Notes: generated by a model from the letters alone, not told the origin. A DNA stretch of 64,000 bases from Voacanga thouarsii (GCA_026120185.1 JANUWF010001165.1:3596001-3660000), one strand, 5' to 3'; positions 22,637-34,640 are shown, counted from the stretch's first letter. A program made the numbers and translations.

Positions 22637-24562
22637 CGTTAGAATGATATATTCAAATGGAAGAAGATGAACAAGAAGGTTGTTCATGACTCACCTTGTT
22701 GATGTTCTTGAGGTCCTCAAGAAAAGCTGATTTTTTATCCGGTTGAAAATTCTTGATTGCGAGATTTCGTGTTATAAATGGCAGAAATGAAGTCTAGGGA
22801 TTAAGTAGAGATGATCTGGAGTTTTCGAGAGTGATTGGAGGGGTTTGGAGTTGGTTTAGGCTTAAAGAAGTTTAGTGTGTGTTCTTGGTGTTCTTGGTGT
22901 TTGTAGGTGAAAATGGAGAGAAATTAGAAGAAGTGCTACTGGAATTTGGTAGAGGGCTGGCCGAATGGTAGAGTATGATTGAGGGTATCGGTTTTCAGCA
23001 AGGAAGAGTAAGGGTGATCAGATTTTATTTGAATTTTAAATGGAGAAAATAGTGGAGATGTTTAAGGTAGGTGGTTAGCAATGGTGTTTGATCAAGAGTG
23101 GTCTCTATGGTCTTTAATGGTGTCGGCTAGAACAAGACTGTTTTGCTGAAATGATTGAAGGCTAAATGTTGCTCAAGCTGGCCGAAATTCAGTCCATAAA
23201 GGCAGAGAAAATTCTGGTTGTTTCAGCTTAATGCAAGAGTGATTTATGGGAGTGAAATGCTGGAATTTTTTTGAAGTTCAAATGGTGTTTGAATGGAGTG
23301 ATCGTAGGAGTGTTTTGTGGAGCAGCTTTGGAGTCCTTAAGCTTCAAGGAAAGTGTGGGTTTAATGGTGTTCAGTATATGGCTGAATAAGGCTCAATTCT
23401 ACAGAGATTGAAGGTGGCTTTCGGTCCTAGGCTAGAAAGGAACATGGCTGGAAAAAATTCTGTTCAAGTGTTCATGGCTTTTCCGAAATTGCAGATTTTT
23501 GGTGCAGGATTTTTGCACCTTCTTGGCTCGGTTTTCAGTGGTTCTTCAGGGTTGTTTGAGGGTCTTCCAATGGTGGTTTTTTCAGCCTCATTTCTGGACA
23601 AATGCAGAGAAGTTTGCTGGCTTGAAAATGAACTAAAAACAGCTTCATTTCCTTGAGGAAAAGCTGCGAATTGCCCAGAAAAATTTCTGGTTTGGTGCTG
23701 TTTTGTGCAGTCCGAAAATTGCACAATTTTTCCAGCTTCCAAGCCACTTGAAATGATCATTTTCTTGGCAGCAGATGAATGGATTTATGGCCTGAATTTT
23801 CGAAGGAAAGGGCTGCAACAAATCTGGAAAATTTCCAGATTTCCCTACCACTAAAACATGAACATCTTGAAGATGGATTTGAAGGTCTTTCCATGGTGAT
23901 TGCTTTTCTCTTGGAACCTTCCCATTTCTCCTCCTAAATTTCAGTCAACCTCCCTTCCCCAAAGCTGATTTTCGAAATTCAAGGGAAAGAATTTATCACA
24001 GAATTTTTTTTGGAATTCAAAGAAAAAGAATTAAGGGATTTTAGTTTATTTGAATTATGAAAATGCTAGGACAAAGCTAGAGGTAATAAATTGGACAAGA
24101 ATTCTTCTAGAATTCTTTTAGGACATGAGGATAAGATTAGGACATTCTCTTCATGTCTCCCCTAAGAAAATCATTCCTATTTCCATGGGATGCAAGAAAA
24201 CAAAAATTCAAACTTAATTAAGATAATCATGCTAAAAGCTTAAATGATGGGATTTGAACTCATGACCTTAGAGATTACATCACAAAGCTCTAACTACTTA
24301 ACCACAACAACTCTTGTTCTTATTTTCTCACCCGCATATTTTTCTTATCTACTCCTCAAGCTATCTTCCTATTCTGACCTCAAGCAAAATTACCATTTTA
24401 CCCCTCCTACTCAATAAGTATAACTAAGCATTTAAACCTATAATCCACGATTCTAAATCACATAAAATCATTCAAAAACACATATATTCATGCAAAATAA
24501 TATGATATGCATTCCCGACCCCCTTACTCTAGGGTTGGTTTTAGGTGGGGTTTCACATGTTG
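20337..24562 (-). mobile_element. GL solo LTR 2 (reverse strand), target duplication TGTTG
   Basis: A 4216-bp LTR (20342-24557) in reverse orientation: it reads TGTAACACCCC at the left and TTTCACA at the right. Perfect TGTTG repeats flank it at 20337-20341 and 24558-24562. One TGTTG is the original codon sequence of the GL-B integrase, so the insertion point is exact. On the minus strand it carries the tRNA-like module (24246-24310), a TATA-like run near 22650 and a long GA/CT tract (22593-22630). It shows one family member inserting into another and then collapsing to a solo LTR. Confidence 0.95.
24246..24310 (-). promoter_or_regulatory. tRNA-like box A/box B module in GL solo LTR 2
   Basis: On the minus strand, box A-like TGGTTAAGTAG (24294-24304) and box B-like GAGTTCAAATCCC (about 24249-24261) lie 253 bp from the LTR start at 24557. 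Confidence 0.6.
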
Positions 24563-25279
24563 AGAGCCTGTGTCCTGGATTTCGGGGGCAAGTGGATAGA
24601 GTGTGTACCGTATGCCGAATTGGCATATAACAACAGCTATCAGGCCTCGGTTGGGATGGCACCGTACGAGGCTTTGTATGGGCGCAAGTGTCAGGTACCG
24701 TTTTATTGGAGTTGGTCAGAAGATGGTCACGTGAGTAAAACCGGAGAGGTCTGTGTCCAGGAAATGTTGGATAAAGTGAAACTGATTCGGGAAAGGTTAA
24801 AGGCGGCTCAGAGCCGATAGAAGAGCTATGCGGACAACCGGCAGAGGGATCTAGAATTTCAAGTTGGGGATCGCGTATTTCTGAAGCTGACTTCGAGTAG
24901 GGGAATATTGAAGCATCCGAAGGGTGAAAAGTTGAATCCGAGGTATTTAGGGCCGTTTCCGATTAAGGAAAGAATTGGACCGGTAGCATACCGATTGGAC
25001 CTGCCGGACGGGTTAACGGGTATCCATGATGTGTTCCATGTGTCACAATTGAAGAAGTATAATGCAGATCCCGGTTATGTATTGAATGATGAACCATTAA
25101 TGTTGCAGCCAGGTCTAAGCTACGTGGAGATGCCTGTGCGAATATTGGACCGCAGTGTCAAAACCCTGCGAAATAAGCAGATACCGATGGTTAAGATTCA
25201 GTGGGAGCACCATGGCACGCAGGACGCCACATGGGAATCGGAAGAATGGGTTAAGCGGAAGTATCCCAAACTAAAATAG
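24563..25279 (+). pseudogene. GL-B integrase C-terminal part and chromodomain
   Basis: The frame resumes with LRACVLDFGGKWIECV and runs through the integrase C-terminal domain (HDVFHVSQLKKYN) into a chromodomain-like tail (VRILDRSVKTLRNKQIPM, then an HHGTQDATW segment) with a natural stop at 25277-25279. There is only one premature stop, TAG at 24818-24820, at the same codon and with the same flanking bases (CGATAGAAG) as the GL-A stop at 691-693. This copy is therefore better preserved than GL-A, which has four stops in the same stretch. Confidence 0.93.
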
Positions 25280-25312
25280 AGGTGTTCTTGAATTTCGGGA
25301 CGAAATTCTTCT

Positions 25313-25325
25313 AAGGAGGGGAGGA
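25313..25325 (+). promoter_or_regulatory. Polypurine tract of GL-B
   Basis: AAGGAGGGGAGGA directly before the LTR start TGTGAAAG, identical to GL-A. Confidence 0.9.
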
Positions 25326-28300
25326 TGTGAAAGCCCAGTCAAAACCAACCTTAGAGTAACGGGGTTGGGATGCATATCATTTTTATTTCATGATTAAATA
25401 TATTTTTATGTGATTTTTATGTGCTTTAGATTTGAGTTTTATTGTCTGGAAGTCTTGTTGATGAGTATTGCGTGAGAGGGGCAAAATGGTAATTTTTGCC
25501 CGAGGTGAAAATAGGGAAATAGCTTGTGGATGGAATAGAAAATAATTTTTCTAATGAAAGTATCAACAAGAGTTGATGTGATTTAGTGGTTAGAGCCTTA
25601 GAATTAATTATGGAAGTCTAGGGTTCAAATTCCATCATGGAAGCTTTAGCTTGATTAAATTTTATTTTTGCTTCGGAAGAAATAGTTTTGGCCTTATGAG
25701 CTTAGGGGAAGGTAGGGATGATGTCCTAAGAGAGAGACATGTTAGGAGTAACCTCATTCCACTCCCTTGCTCTACTCGAATTTCTTAAAGGGAATTCATT
25801 TTTCCTTGATCCTTGATTTTTCCTTAATTCTCAACTCCTTAGTTTAATCAAGATGTTCTAGCCATCTTCTTTCCGGAAATTCCAGAAAAGTGCTGAGGTC
25901 TTGTAGGATCAAAATGTCTTAGTAAAAGACTTCTTATGATCTAAAAATGTGGAAGAGTTGTAGGATGTTCCAAGAGGGAAAAAATCCCTCTAGTGAGGTT
26001 GCTAAAAATTCTCTCTAGCTAGCTCATCTTCTTTATTGGAATGAGCTGAAAATTTTCCAGCTTGTGGTGCCTTCAAAATGTCGAGTTTCTTAGCTAGCAT
26101 TCCCTCTCAAATGCTGCCAGAAAAATGGTCTTTAGGATCAGTTTGTAATCTGAAATTCTTAGCCATTTTCGGACTGCTTAAAGCTGGAGCAAAAGCAGGA
26201 AAAATTCCTGCACAAATCACAGCTTTGAGAGTCCAAAACCAAGCTGTTTTCTTCTAGATTTTATTCAGTACCTTAGACATGTTTTTCCTCTATGAATATG
26301 GCTGGAAACCAGCCTTGAAAACCCTTGAAGTTCCGCTTCAAACTCTCTGCAGGTGGCTGGGAATGGCAGCCAAAAATCTGCCCAGAAATTACTGTTTAGT
26401 GAAAAAAAAACTGTGCAGGAAATTTTCCAGCCTTGTTTCCTATTTCTCTCCCAGCCAAAACACCAACTTTATTCTGCAAAAAACCTTCCTTAAACCTCCA
26501 GTAATAGAGCTCCATTGTTCCCCTTAAGCTTCTGCATGAAATCCAGCAATGGCTACCCGAAAATCCCTCCACCAAATCCCTACAATTTTGCTTGATTAGT
26601 TTCCAAAATTCCAGCCATCTTTGTTTAGCAGCCTTTCATAATATATCACTCCATTGACCAGACTTCTTCTTCATCATTGTGCACCTTAGTTTCAGCCACC
26701 CTAAGCTACCTTGAACCAGCTTTAATTCCTCAGAAAAATTGCTCAACCAGTCAGCCATAGGAGACCTTCAAAGCTCTTCAATTATCAAGATATTCTAGAA
26801 ATATTTAGTTTCCAAATTCACTACCTAAAAATATTCTTCAAGGATTGTAACAACTAACCTTTCCTTTTCCCTTCCAAATCAGAGAAACAACTCCCTAAAC
26901 CTTACAGAAATTCGGCCAGCCTAATTCCCTCAGAATTTTTGGCAGGTACACTACAATCTCTCAATTCCCTTCAATCTCCAAGAACACACACACACACTAC
27001 ACCAAGAACACCTACTATTTTCTTTCACCTAATACCCCTCCAAATCACTTCAAACCTTCCCTAAAATATCCAGATTTGACCTACTTACTGCTGTGAGTCC
27101 TTTGCCACCATCCTTAACATCAAACTCCTCAAATCATCTTGCTACTTTGGATCAAAACCAGAAATTTTTGTGAAGGACAAGAACATCTTCAAGGTAAATT
27201 TACTCTATCAACTTCATCTTCTCCAAACTTGATCTCTACTGAAAACCTATGTGAATAAACATACTAATGATCTCTCTCTCTCTCTCTCTCTCTCTCTCAT
27301 GGCCAAAATTCCTCTTCCTTGGCCAGATGACTTCTTCTTCCATAATCATGCTCTTGCCATCTCCCTTGAACAAAGTTAGACATCTAGGAGTTGAGATCTA
27401 CTCTAAACTCCTTCAAGGAATTCATCAATTAAATAAGTACCTTCAATCCTTCTTTTAAACTCTAGAATTATGTCTCTAGGATAATGTTGATAGTAGGTGG
27501 ATGGTGATAGGATTCGAGTACATATATTGTTGAGATTGAAGCATGAACATTTGTGTGATTGTGAAGGGGATGAGATTTATGCATGGAAGGATTATCTTGA
27601 TTGATTGTGTGATGATTTGAGGTTTGATGCATGAAGTATTTGAGGTAAAGCTTGCTAGAGATTATGTCACCTTTGGTGAATAGAATTTATATGCATGTTA
27701 GATTATTGAAGCCATAATCATATTTATTCTAGTAGAGGTTAGATCATGTCTTAATAAATTTAGATCTATGCTTATGTGCAAGATTTGGTCGATTTGATGA
27801 ATGGAAGGATTGCATATGTTCTTGATTGTGGTTAGCCATAGGAATTTGAATCATGATCTAGTTGTCCCTAAACTAATTTTACTTCTTGAATAAAATATTC
27901 AATAAAATAATGTTTCTTTTGTATTTTTGAAAAAAAAACCCTAGGAAGGGTAGATTTGGACTATTATAAACAATAAGGATATTTTAGTCAAATAAATAAT
28001 ATCTTTGCTAGAAAAATAATATATATATATATATATATATATTATTTAAAATAATGAAATCAATTAAAGCCTTTTTTGGAAATAATTATGATTAGTGAAA
28101 TATTTATTACTACAAATTTAATTATCATATTTTAATCAAACCCCATTAAGAATTTATTTATTGTTTTTCAAGCAAGACTCATTAAATTCAATTTCAACTA
28201 ATTTTAGCTATCAATTATTTTCTAACAACTAGAGTACTAATAAATCATTAATTTACCTAAAACTTCCTAGGGCTCTTGATCAAATAAACTCTAAGTTTTC

Positions 28301-29683
28301 CTTGACAAGATTTAAGCTTGCAACTTATTAAAATTTATTTCCCAAACCATTAATTATTTTAAATATCACACTAGGCTCAACTCTTAAACCTATTTACTTA
28401 GTATTTAACCTTAAAGCTTGGGATACTAGGATCATGGTAGTAGTAAGTTATGTTGATTTAAAATTGAGGAAGTGGATTGTGGCTTGGAATTGATTGTGAT
28501 TTGTATTTGCCCATGTGGGGTTAGGTCAGCTGTTGGAGACCTTGTTGTTCTGAGCAAGAATCAGGTAAGCTCCTGCATAAAACCTGATTGATGTGAAATG
28601 TTTTCTTATGGCAAGACAAATTTAGAGTGTATGGACATTCATTTATGTAAAGGAAATTGAGGGTTGGACTCTCTCTTATTTCAAGCATTTGAATTATTTA
28701 AAAGACAAGGAGCAGATTTGCCAAACTTAAACTCCTTCTAAAGCTGATTTTTACAAGGACTTTGGAAACACATAAAATGCCATTTTCATGTGGAACAATG
28801 TTTTGTTCATTTTACCCCGAGTGGGAAACGTCATTGAGTACTCAATAAGGGTGGACTACTAGGACTAGTCCTTGAGGGGTTAGGGTAAGTCTCTCAGCAG
28901 GTGGCCACCTCTGAGGGGTGAGTCCTTCCCGGATAGGACGTCAGTCCAATGGGTCATGCTGGTCCGAGCTAGCAGTGTTCTTTTCAGTCAAGTGACTGTG
29001 TTTTACCGGAATGGACACCCGGTTGTTGTTCGGTTATAGAAAATGAGGAGTATCTTGCCCAGTAGGCCGATCACCTACTTTTGTCAGTCTGCACAAAGTG
29101 TGGCATTTTGACCGGCGGTATGCACAAAGTGTGGCATACTGACCATCCGGTTGTGGGGCCCAACGTGTGGTAACCCATAATCCTTTCTTATGAGTGGTTG
29201 ATTTTGTTGATCATGTATGGCTGGAATAGCTAAAACGCCACTCTTGCTTTGACTAATGTTTATTGCTTGCCAATATTTCTCTTATAAAGATTTCGCACTT
29301 TGCATCCATGAACTGCTTTCACTAAACACCCAAAGGACAAACGGACTTACTGAGATTTCTGTCTCATCACCTTTTTCCCATGATTTCAGGTCGATCCTGC
29401 CGTGGGGATGAGTATCTAGTAGTATCTGCCTTGGAAGAGATTGTTGTCATTTAATTCTATGTAGTGCTTTGGGGAGACAAGGGTGGATAATTTTATTTAT
29501 GGTTTTGTTTTGGGAATTCATGGATTTATTCTTGAAGTTTTCTTTGGGTTGTAATAAATTTTTATGTTAAAGTATTATTTTTATTCCGCAATTTTATTTG
29601 TGTGACCTAGTTATAAAGACCCCTTGTCCCTTGGACGGGGCGACATCCCCGGCCCTGGCGGGCCTAGGTAGCGAGGTGTTACA
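25326..29683 (+). repeat. 3' LTR of GL-B (4.36 kb)
   Basis: It begins TGTGAAAGCCCAG and ends GTGTTACA. It is the closest relative of the GL-A LTR here. Landmarks: tRNA-like module 25570-25638, CT tract 27270-27298, (AT)n near 28018-28041, and a tandem duplication of GCACAAAGTGTGGCAT (29091-29140) that GL-A has only once. No conserved open frame. Confidence 0.93.
25570..25638 (+). promoter_or_regulatory. tRNA-like box A/box B module in the GL-B LTR
   Basis: TGATTTAGTGG (25579-25589, box A-like) and GGGTTCAAATTCC (25621-25633, box B-like), 253 bp from the LTR start. Confidence 0.55.
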
Positions 29684-30150
29684 ACTATACCAAGCTCTTG
29701 AACCATGTTTAATTAGTTCGTATAATGCCTTCTCTTCTTTAATATATACACCTTATACTGTCTCCAAATTTGATATTGCCAAGAGGTTGATCAATAGATA
29801 CCTAATAAGCCAAATCTCCATGTAAAAAGGCTAATTTTCATTCATATGAACGATAGACCATGAGTTTTGAGCTACCACAACAAGCACCGATTGGAACATA
29901 TCTAATCACACAATAGGGATACACTTCTCTATCGTCTAGACCATATTCTTACTTATAGCCTTTGCCTGCCAAGTGAACTTTATACTTGTCAATCTCATTG
30001 TTCTTATTCAATTTTGTGTTGTTACACACTTGACCTAAATTATCTTGTATCCTCTTGAAAGCTCAACCAACTCCAAACTCTTATTTCTTTGCAATGATGC
30101 AATCTCTTTGTTAATAGATTTCTAAATCATTAGTTAACTAATGACTCTTT
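29684..30150 (-). pseudogene. copia reverse-transcriptase fragment
   Basis: Read on the minus strand, this stretch encodes pieces of a Ty1/copia reverse transcriptase across several frames: INKEIASLQRN, KLNKNNEIDKYKV, GKGYK-stop-EYGLD, LAFLHGDL, IDQPLGNIKFG and ALYELIKHGSRAWYS. Their order matches the N-terminal half of copia reverse transcriptase. There are several frame changes and stops. The fragment is cut at 29683/29684 by the GL-B LTR, just after RAWYS. It is too short and broken to function. Confidence 0.8.
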
Positions 30151-30291
30151 TATTCAAATAACATTTCATTGAAAAAGGCTAAAGGCCTTCCTCCTTGGAA
30201 AATCACTACCCCAATTAGGACACAAAAAGCATCACATTCCACCATTAAAAATTTCTGGAAATATGCTAGTGCCAATACAGGAGCCTTTTAA
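30150..30291 (-). pseudogene. gypsy reverse-transcriptase/RNase H junction fragment
   Basis: On the minus strand the sequence reads KAPVLALAYFQKFLMVECDA and later GGRPLAFFNEML. This is the typical end of a Ty3/gypsy reverse transcriptase entering RNase H. It joins directly to the copia fragment in the same orientation, so the boundary is a join of two element types. Its right end is cut by the AL-2 LTR. Confidence 0.75.
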
Positions 30292-32059
30292 TGTGTAAGA
30301 TTTGGGTATAGAAAAATCAGACAAATTAAATCCATCACTAGATTAGTTTAAATTAAAACATGAATCACCAAATTACACATATGAGCAAGTATACTCATTG
30401 CAAGCATAGTAGAGGGAATTAACTAGTATCGATCCTTAAGAAACAACTACTATTAGTTACTTTCCATTTAATGTATAACCGATCAAATAAAGTGATAAGA
30501 AAATAAAAAAGAAAGTAAAGAAAAATATATACAACTCAAGAATGAAAGAATATACAATTTAGATAAATATTCTTAAATGCATGACAATGAATTATTTAGT
30601 AAATATCATAATTAATTATCAGCTTGGCATCATCAAGGAATTGTAATAGAATCCATTCATTTCCCAAGTCATAGACTCACTATCTCATTGTTAAATTAGC
30701 ATGTTTCCCAATCCAACAAACGTAACCAAAAAGATGCATGAAACTCATTTTTCAAAAATTATCCCTATACTCTAGGTGATAATAAATATGAAATTAGCCA
30801 ATAACTCTATACTCTAAATGAAATCAACTAATCTTTGATTACCTTTGTTCTTTTCTCAACCGTCTTTCCTAATCTAGTTAAGATAGTAAATACATACAGT
30901 TGTCTAAATTGAACTTAATCTAACTTTGTTTCTCAAGTCTATTAGATATAAATTTAATTCCATCAATCTATCAAACAACATTCAGTAATCAAATACCAAG
31001 AAAAATAATCAATTGATAAAAAAACTACATTAATTCAAAATCATAAATCCAAGAATAACATCCAAATACAACTAAAGAATTAAACTCATCATTGTTCAAG
31101 AAAAAGAAAACAAAGGAAAGGAATAGGTACTTATAGACAAGTCCTTTAACTTCTAATGAACACTCCTCCAAAATTAATACTCCTTGAGTGATATTTCTAG
31201 AGAAAATATTAATGTTGATGCACTCTAAAACATATGTCCAATGATTCATATTATGCACACCTTTTTTTAACATGAATGGACAATATTTATAGGCCTACAA
31301 ACTTCCTAAAAGATCTAAAATATAGAAGATGTAATTTCCAAAGAGGATTTTGAAAGATGCACAAGTACACCAACTTGAATTGGATTTGAGCTGGCTATTT
31401 TTGATTTGCTAACCTAGAAGCCACCGAAAAACTAAAGAATCCAATCCATGCTTTTGATTGATGATGAGTTGCTGAAGCCCTGAAAAACCAAGTCGCGCGT
31501 GAGCCCCACTTTACTTTTCCTGAAGCTACATAGCCCGAGCCCAATCTACTGAAGACATTCGAGCCATTAAAACATTTCTTTTGTTGCTGAGCCATGAAGC
31601 CAAGTTGCTTGCTAGAGGCCTTTTCCCATTTTGTTAAGATAACTAAAGCCATCGAGCCATCCTCGAGCTATCGGGCCGAAGCCATTTCTCCTTTCTTTCT
31701 TCTGCTAGCCGCAGCTTCCTTGTGTTGGAGCCTCCCGTGGATGCTATACATCCTCCTAAGGCTTGAAATGTTTTTTTTTTCTTTAGTAATCATGCCGCGA
31801 ATCTTGTGGCTAATTTTTGTCTGTTTGTTAATTCTTCCTCTAGACTTGGCCCAGCGCTGGGTTAGTCTTCTTGGCCTAGTGCTGGGTCTTTACTAGAATT
31901 TCTCCAATTAAACTCCAATTTCATCTATTTTCGTGTAAAATCACAAAAAAAAAAAAAAATTCTATAAGTGAAATATCAAATATGATGGAATATGACAAAA
32001 ATATCACAAAATATCTTCTAACAACTAGGAATATATTTGTAAATTTAGGCCCTATCACA
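30292..32059 (-). repeat. 3' LTR of AL-2
   Basis: On the minus strand it starts TGTGATAGGGCC at 32059 and ends CCAAATCTTACACA at 30292, 1768 bp. It shares with AL-1 the LTR start and the TTGATCGGTTA region near its end. A 100-codon plus-strand open frame inside (31594-31896) is antisense to the LTR and has no domain. A GCGCTGGG cluster near 31850-31885 corresponds to the GGCGCCAGG cluster of AL-1. Confidence 0.82.
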
Positions 32060-32071
32060 TTCTCCACACTT
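32060..32071 (-). promoter_or_regulatory. Terminal polypurine-like tract of AL-2
   Basis: AAGTGTGGAGAA on the minus strand, directly before the LTR start. It matches the AAGTGTGGGGG position in AL-1. Confidence 0.7.
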
Positions 32072-33396
32072 AAATATTTACTTGTCCTTAAGCAAAGTAC
32101 TTAAAACAAAGCACACAAAACAAATTAGTTCTTCTCAAATTCATTGACAACAAAAGTCATAATTTCTTTTCCAATCATTCGATATAAATTTGTCATTCAT
32201 TCAACCCTTTGAAAATATTTGTAAATTTATGCATTAAATCAAACTTGTCAATACCCTCAAAGTTAAGTTAAACAAGATTATACTTTAGTCTATGAAAATT
32301 ATTTCACCTTTCAAGTCAAGATGCAGTTAACAAAAATCAAACAAGTCAAGTCGTATAACCATTTCAAGATTCATAGAAACCAATTTACACAACTCTAGGT
32401 AGAGAATATAGAGACACTCAATTTTGGTCACACTCACATTCTTTTTAAGATGACTTTGGGAATTTAGTCTCAACAAAGTGGATTTCTATTCAACAACTAC
32501 ATTGGTCCCTTTTTTTGTCATCAACATTTTTTTTTCAGTATTTTTTTCTTTCTTTTCTTGCCTTCGGGATATCTTCACGAGAGTGCACAGAACAAGACTT
32601 GCTACTTCTCTCCATATTAACCCATTTTTCAGCAAAAAGTCTTCCAATTCAAACAAGGGTATTTTTTTTTCTTCATTATTTTTCAATATCTCAATAATAT
32701 CTCAAAACAATGATTTTTTTTCCACTCAATTCTTTTTCCTTATTTCTCACATTTCTTATTCACAGCTTTAAGCTAAATAAATTTAGAAAACCATGAATCA
32801 AGAAATAGTCAACAACTTTTTTCATATTTCATCACATCATCCAGATCTAAACAAAAAGACTTAAATTGAAGTTGCCTAAGATTAACTTAAATTGCCAAGA
32901 CGTGACATATTTAACTTAATACACAATGTTACTCCAATAAAATCCAACTGATTTTGAAGGACAAATGCACATCCAAAGTGAAAGAGAAAATCATAACCTT
33001 ATATAGGTAAAAATAATTTCATACCAATTTTTAGAAAAATCCAGTGAATCTAAAAAAATGCACTTGAGAAAAATATTAAATCCCTCTCCCCCCTCCCCAA
33101 CATTTAAATTGGACATTATCCTCACTGGCCTAAAATTGCATAATAAATCATAACTAAGGGACCAAAAATTATAAAGAGAGAAAAGAAAATAATACTCCCT
33201 AAGGCATATTAGCTCCAAGAAAAGAGAATTTTATCCTTAAAAAAGGTGAAAGAAGCTGTGTCATCAATATAGGATTTTAAAAAAAAAACCCACAAAAAGA
33301 AAAAAACCACATCAAGTAAAAGCATAAAAAAGAATTGAAGGAAAACAAAATAAAAACACACTAAAAATCAAAGAAAAAGAAAAATAGACAATCCAA
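32072..33396 (-). other. AL-2 3' non-coding region with a second polypurine-like motif
   Basis: No gene is seen. On the minus strand a motif at 33081-33123 reads GAGGATAATGTCC then TTGGGGAGGGGGGAGAGGG, about 1.04 kb upstream of the LTR. AL-1 has such motifs about 1.06 and 1.35 kb upstream once its solo LTR is removed. Short open frames near 32478-32771 are T-rich and look like chance. Confidence 0.55.
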
Positions 33397-34640
33397 TCAT
33401 TTAAGAATACTCTGAACTAGAGCCTCCAGATGGGCCTCCAAATTATCTTCCAAATGAACTACCAAATAGACCACCACGACCTCCAAATGGACCACGAGGT
33501 CCTCTTGTCTCCAATAATGTCGCCAATAATCCCTTTGAATATCTTGATGGAGCCTTAGATTGCACAAAATATCATTTTGGCATTGCTGAGTATGCTCAAT
33601 CCTATCAAACCTTTGATCATGCTTTACTCTCATTTCAGCTATGTCTACCCTTATTCTAGCCATTTCATCCCTGAAATACTCTAAATATGTATGAATGTTG
33701 GCTAGAATGTTATCACTGACACTTGATGATCGCCTATAATGCCTTTGTGGTTGCGAAGGTTCCTCTTCTTGCTCAATTAGAAGATTAGGAGTGCTAGTTT
33801 GCAGAACCTCTATTGGCCTTAACTATGTAGATGTTGTAGTATTAAGATTATAACCACAATAAGTTAACACTTGTTCAGTGACAACATTACGTGAAGTAGT
33901 AGGTTCCACAAGTTCATCCTTCATAGAAACATCAAAAATATTCAAAAAGTGTGAAATCAACAAGGGAAGAACAAATGCTTTGGTAACAAGGCCACAAGCC
34001 ACCACATTTCGCATAGAAGTTAGTAACAAAGGGGTAAGGGGAATGGATTCTCCAGGAAGCATTTTAGAGAGTATATAAATATCAATGATTCTGACTTCAT
34101 TCAAACTACATGATTGTGGGAAAATATTGAAACACAGGAGATATAAAATAACCCTCCATTGAGGAGCAATATCATTACCGGTGAGAAATAAAGAGCCATG
34201 TGTAGAAGCTTTTAGTTCTAAACCTAACCGTCAATAAGCAATATTCAAATTCCAAGTTGGTTTAGAAGAGATCATCTTATGGTGATGGTCAATTTCTATA
34301 CATGGCCACTATCATCAACTCTTAAAATAGTAGATAATTAAGCCCTAGTCAAAATTATGGGGGTGCATTATATAGATGTTTCAATTTGTTTCAAATGTCC
34401 TTTCCTATTGCTTTTTATGTTTGCATAAACTTCATTTACAAGGGTAGGACAAAAGTCACCTCTCAAGCCTAAAATTGGACCCCGACCAATCCTTCCAAAC
34501 ATCTCAGTTACATTCAAAGATTGATCAAAGGAAGGCATGATTATTTTTTCAACAAAGATCCTATTCAAAGCCCTAGCATCATGCTATTACTCATATTTTT
34601 TATTAGTGAAATATTTGGATGAAAAGAAGGCATCTCTAAT
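33397..34640 (-). pseudogene. Plant transposon protein ORF relic in AL-2
   Basis: On the minus strand, pieces in several frames follow the order of the uncharacterised plant transposon protein often found in Athila-like and related elements. They are: IIMPSFDQSLNVTEMFGRIG and TLVNEVYAN (about 34400-34560), a middle part with ASTHGSLFLTG then LPLLISHFLNIF (33823-34215), and a charged, helical C-terminal part with MARIRVDIAEMRVKHDQRFD (33397-33790). I name the family as probably Pfam PF20167 from memory of its pattern. Its function is not known. Several stops and frameshifts make it non-functional. Confidence 0.6.

Larger units (their letters stand above)
19580..29683 (+). mobile_element. GL-B: 5'-truncated giant-LTR chromovirus
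   Basis: From 19580 the sequence is GL pol, starting near the RNase H/integrase boundary; the 5' LTR, gag, protease and reverse transcriptase are absent. It is interrupted by GL solo LTR 2 (20342-24557) and ends with a complete 3' LTR (25326-29683). The missing 5' half and the missing end of the AL-1 right LTR meet at one junction, so one large deletion can explain both. The right flank ACTAT lies in a copia reverse-transcriptase relic. Confidence 0.85.

Noticed and set aside
23408..23851. Several overlapping open frames on both strands at 23408-23851
   Set aside because: All lie in the reverse-strand GL solo LTR and are not conserved in the other LTR copies.
31594..31896. 100-codon hydrophobic open frame, possible membrane protein
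   Set aside because: It is antisense to the AL-2 LTR. Hydrophobicity follows from T-rich codons, and AL-1 shows no equivalent frame.
32478..32771. Overlapping Phe/Ser-rich open frames on both strands
   Set aside because: Low-complexity T/A-rich sequence opens several frames at once; no motif or conservation.
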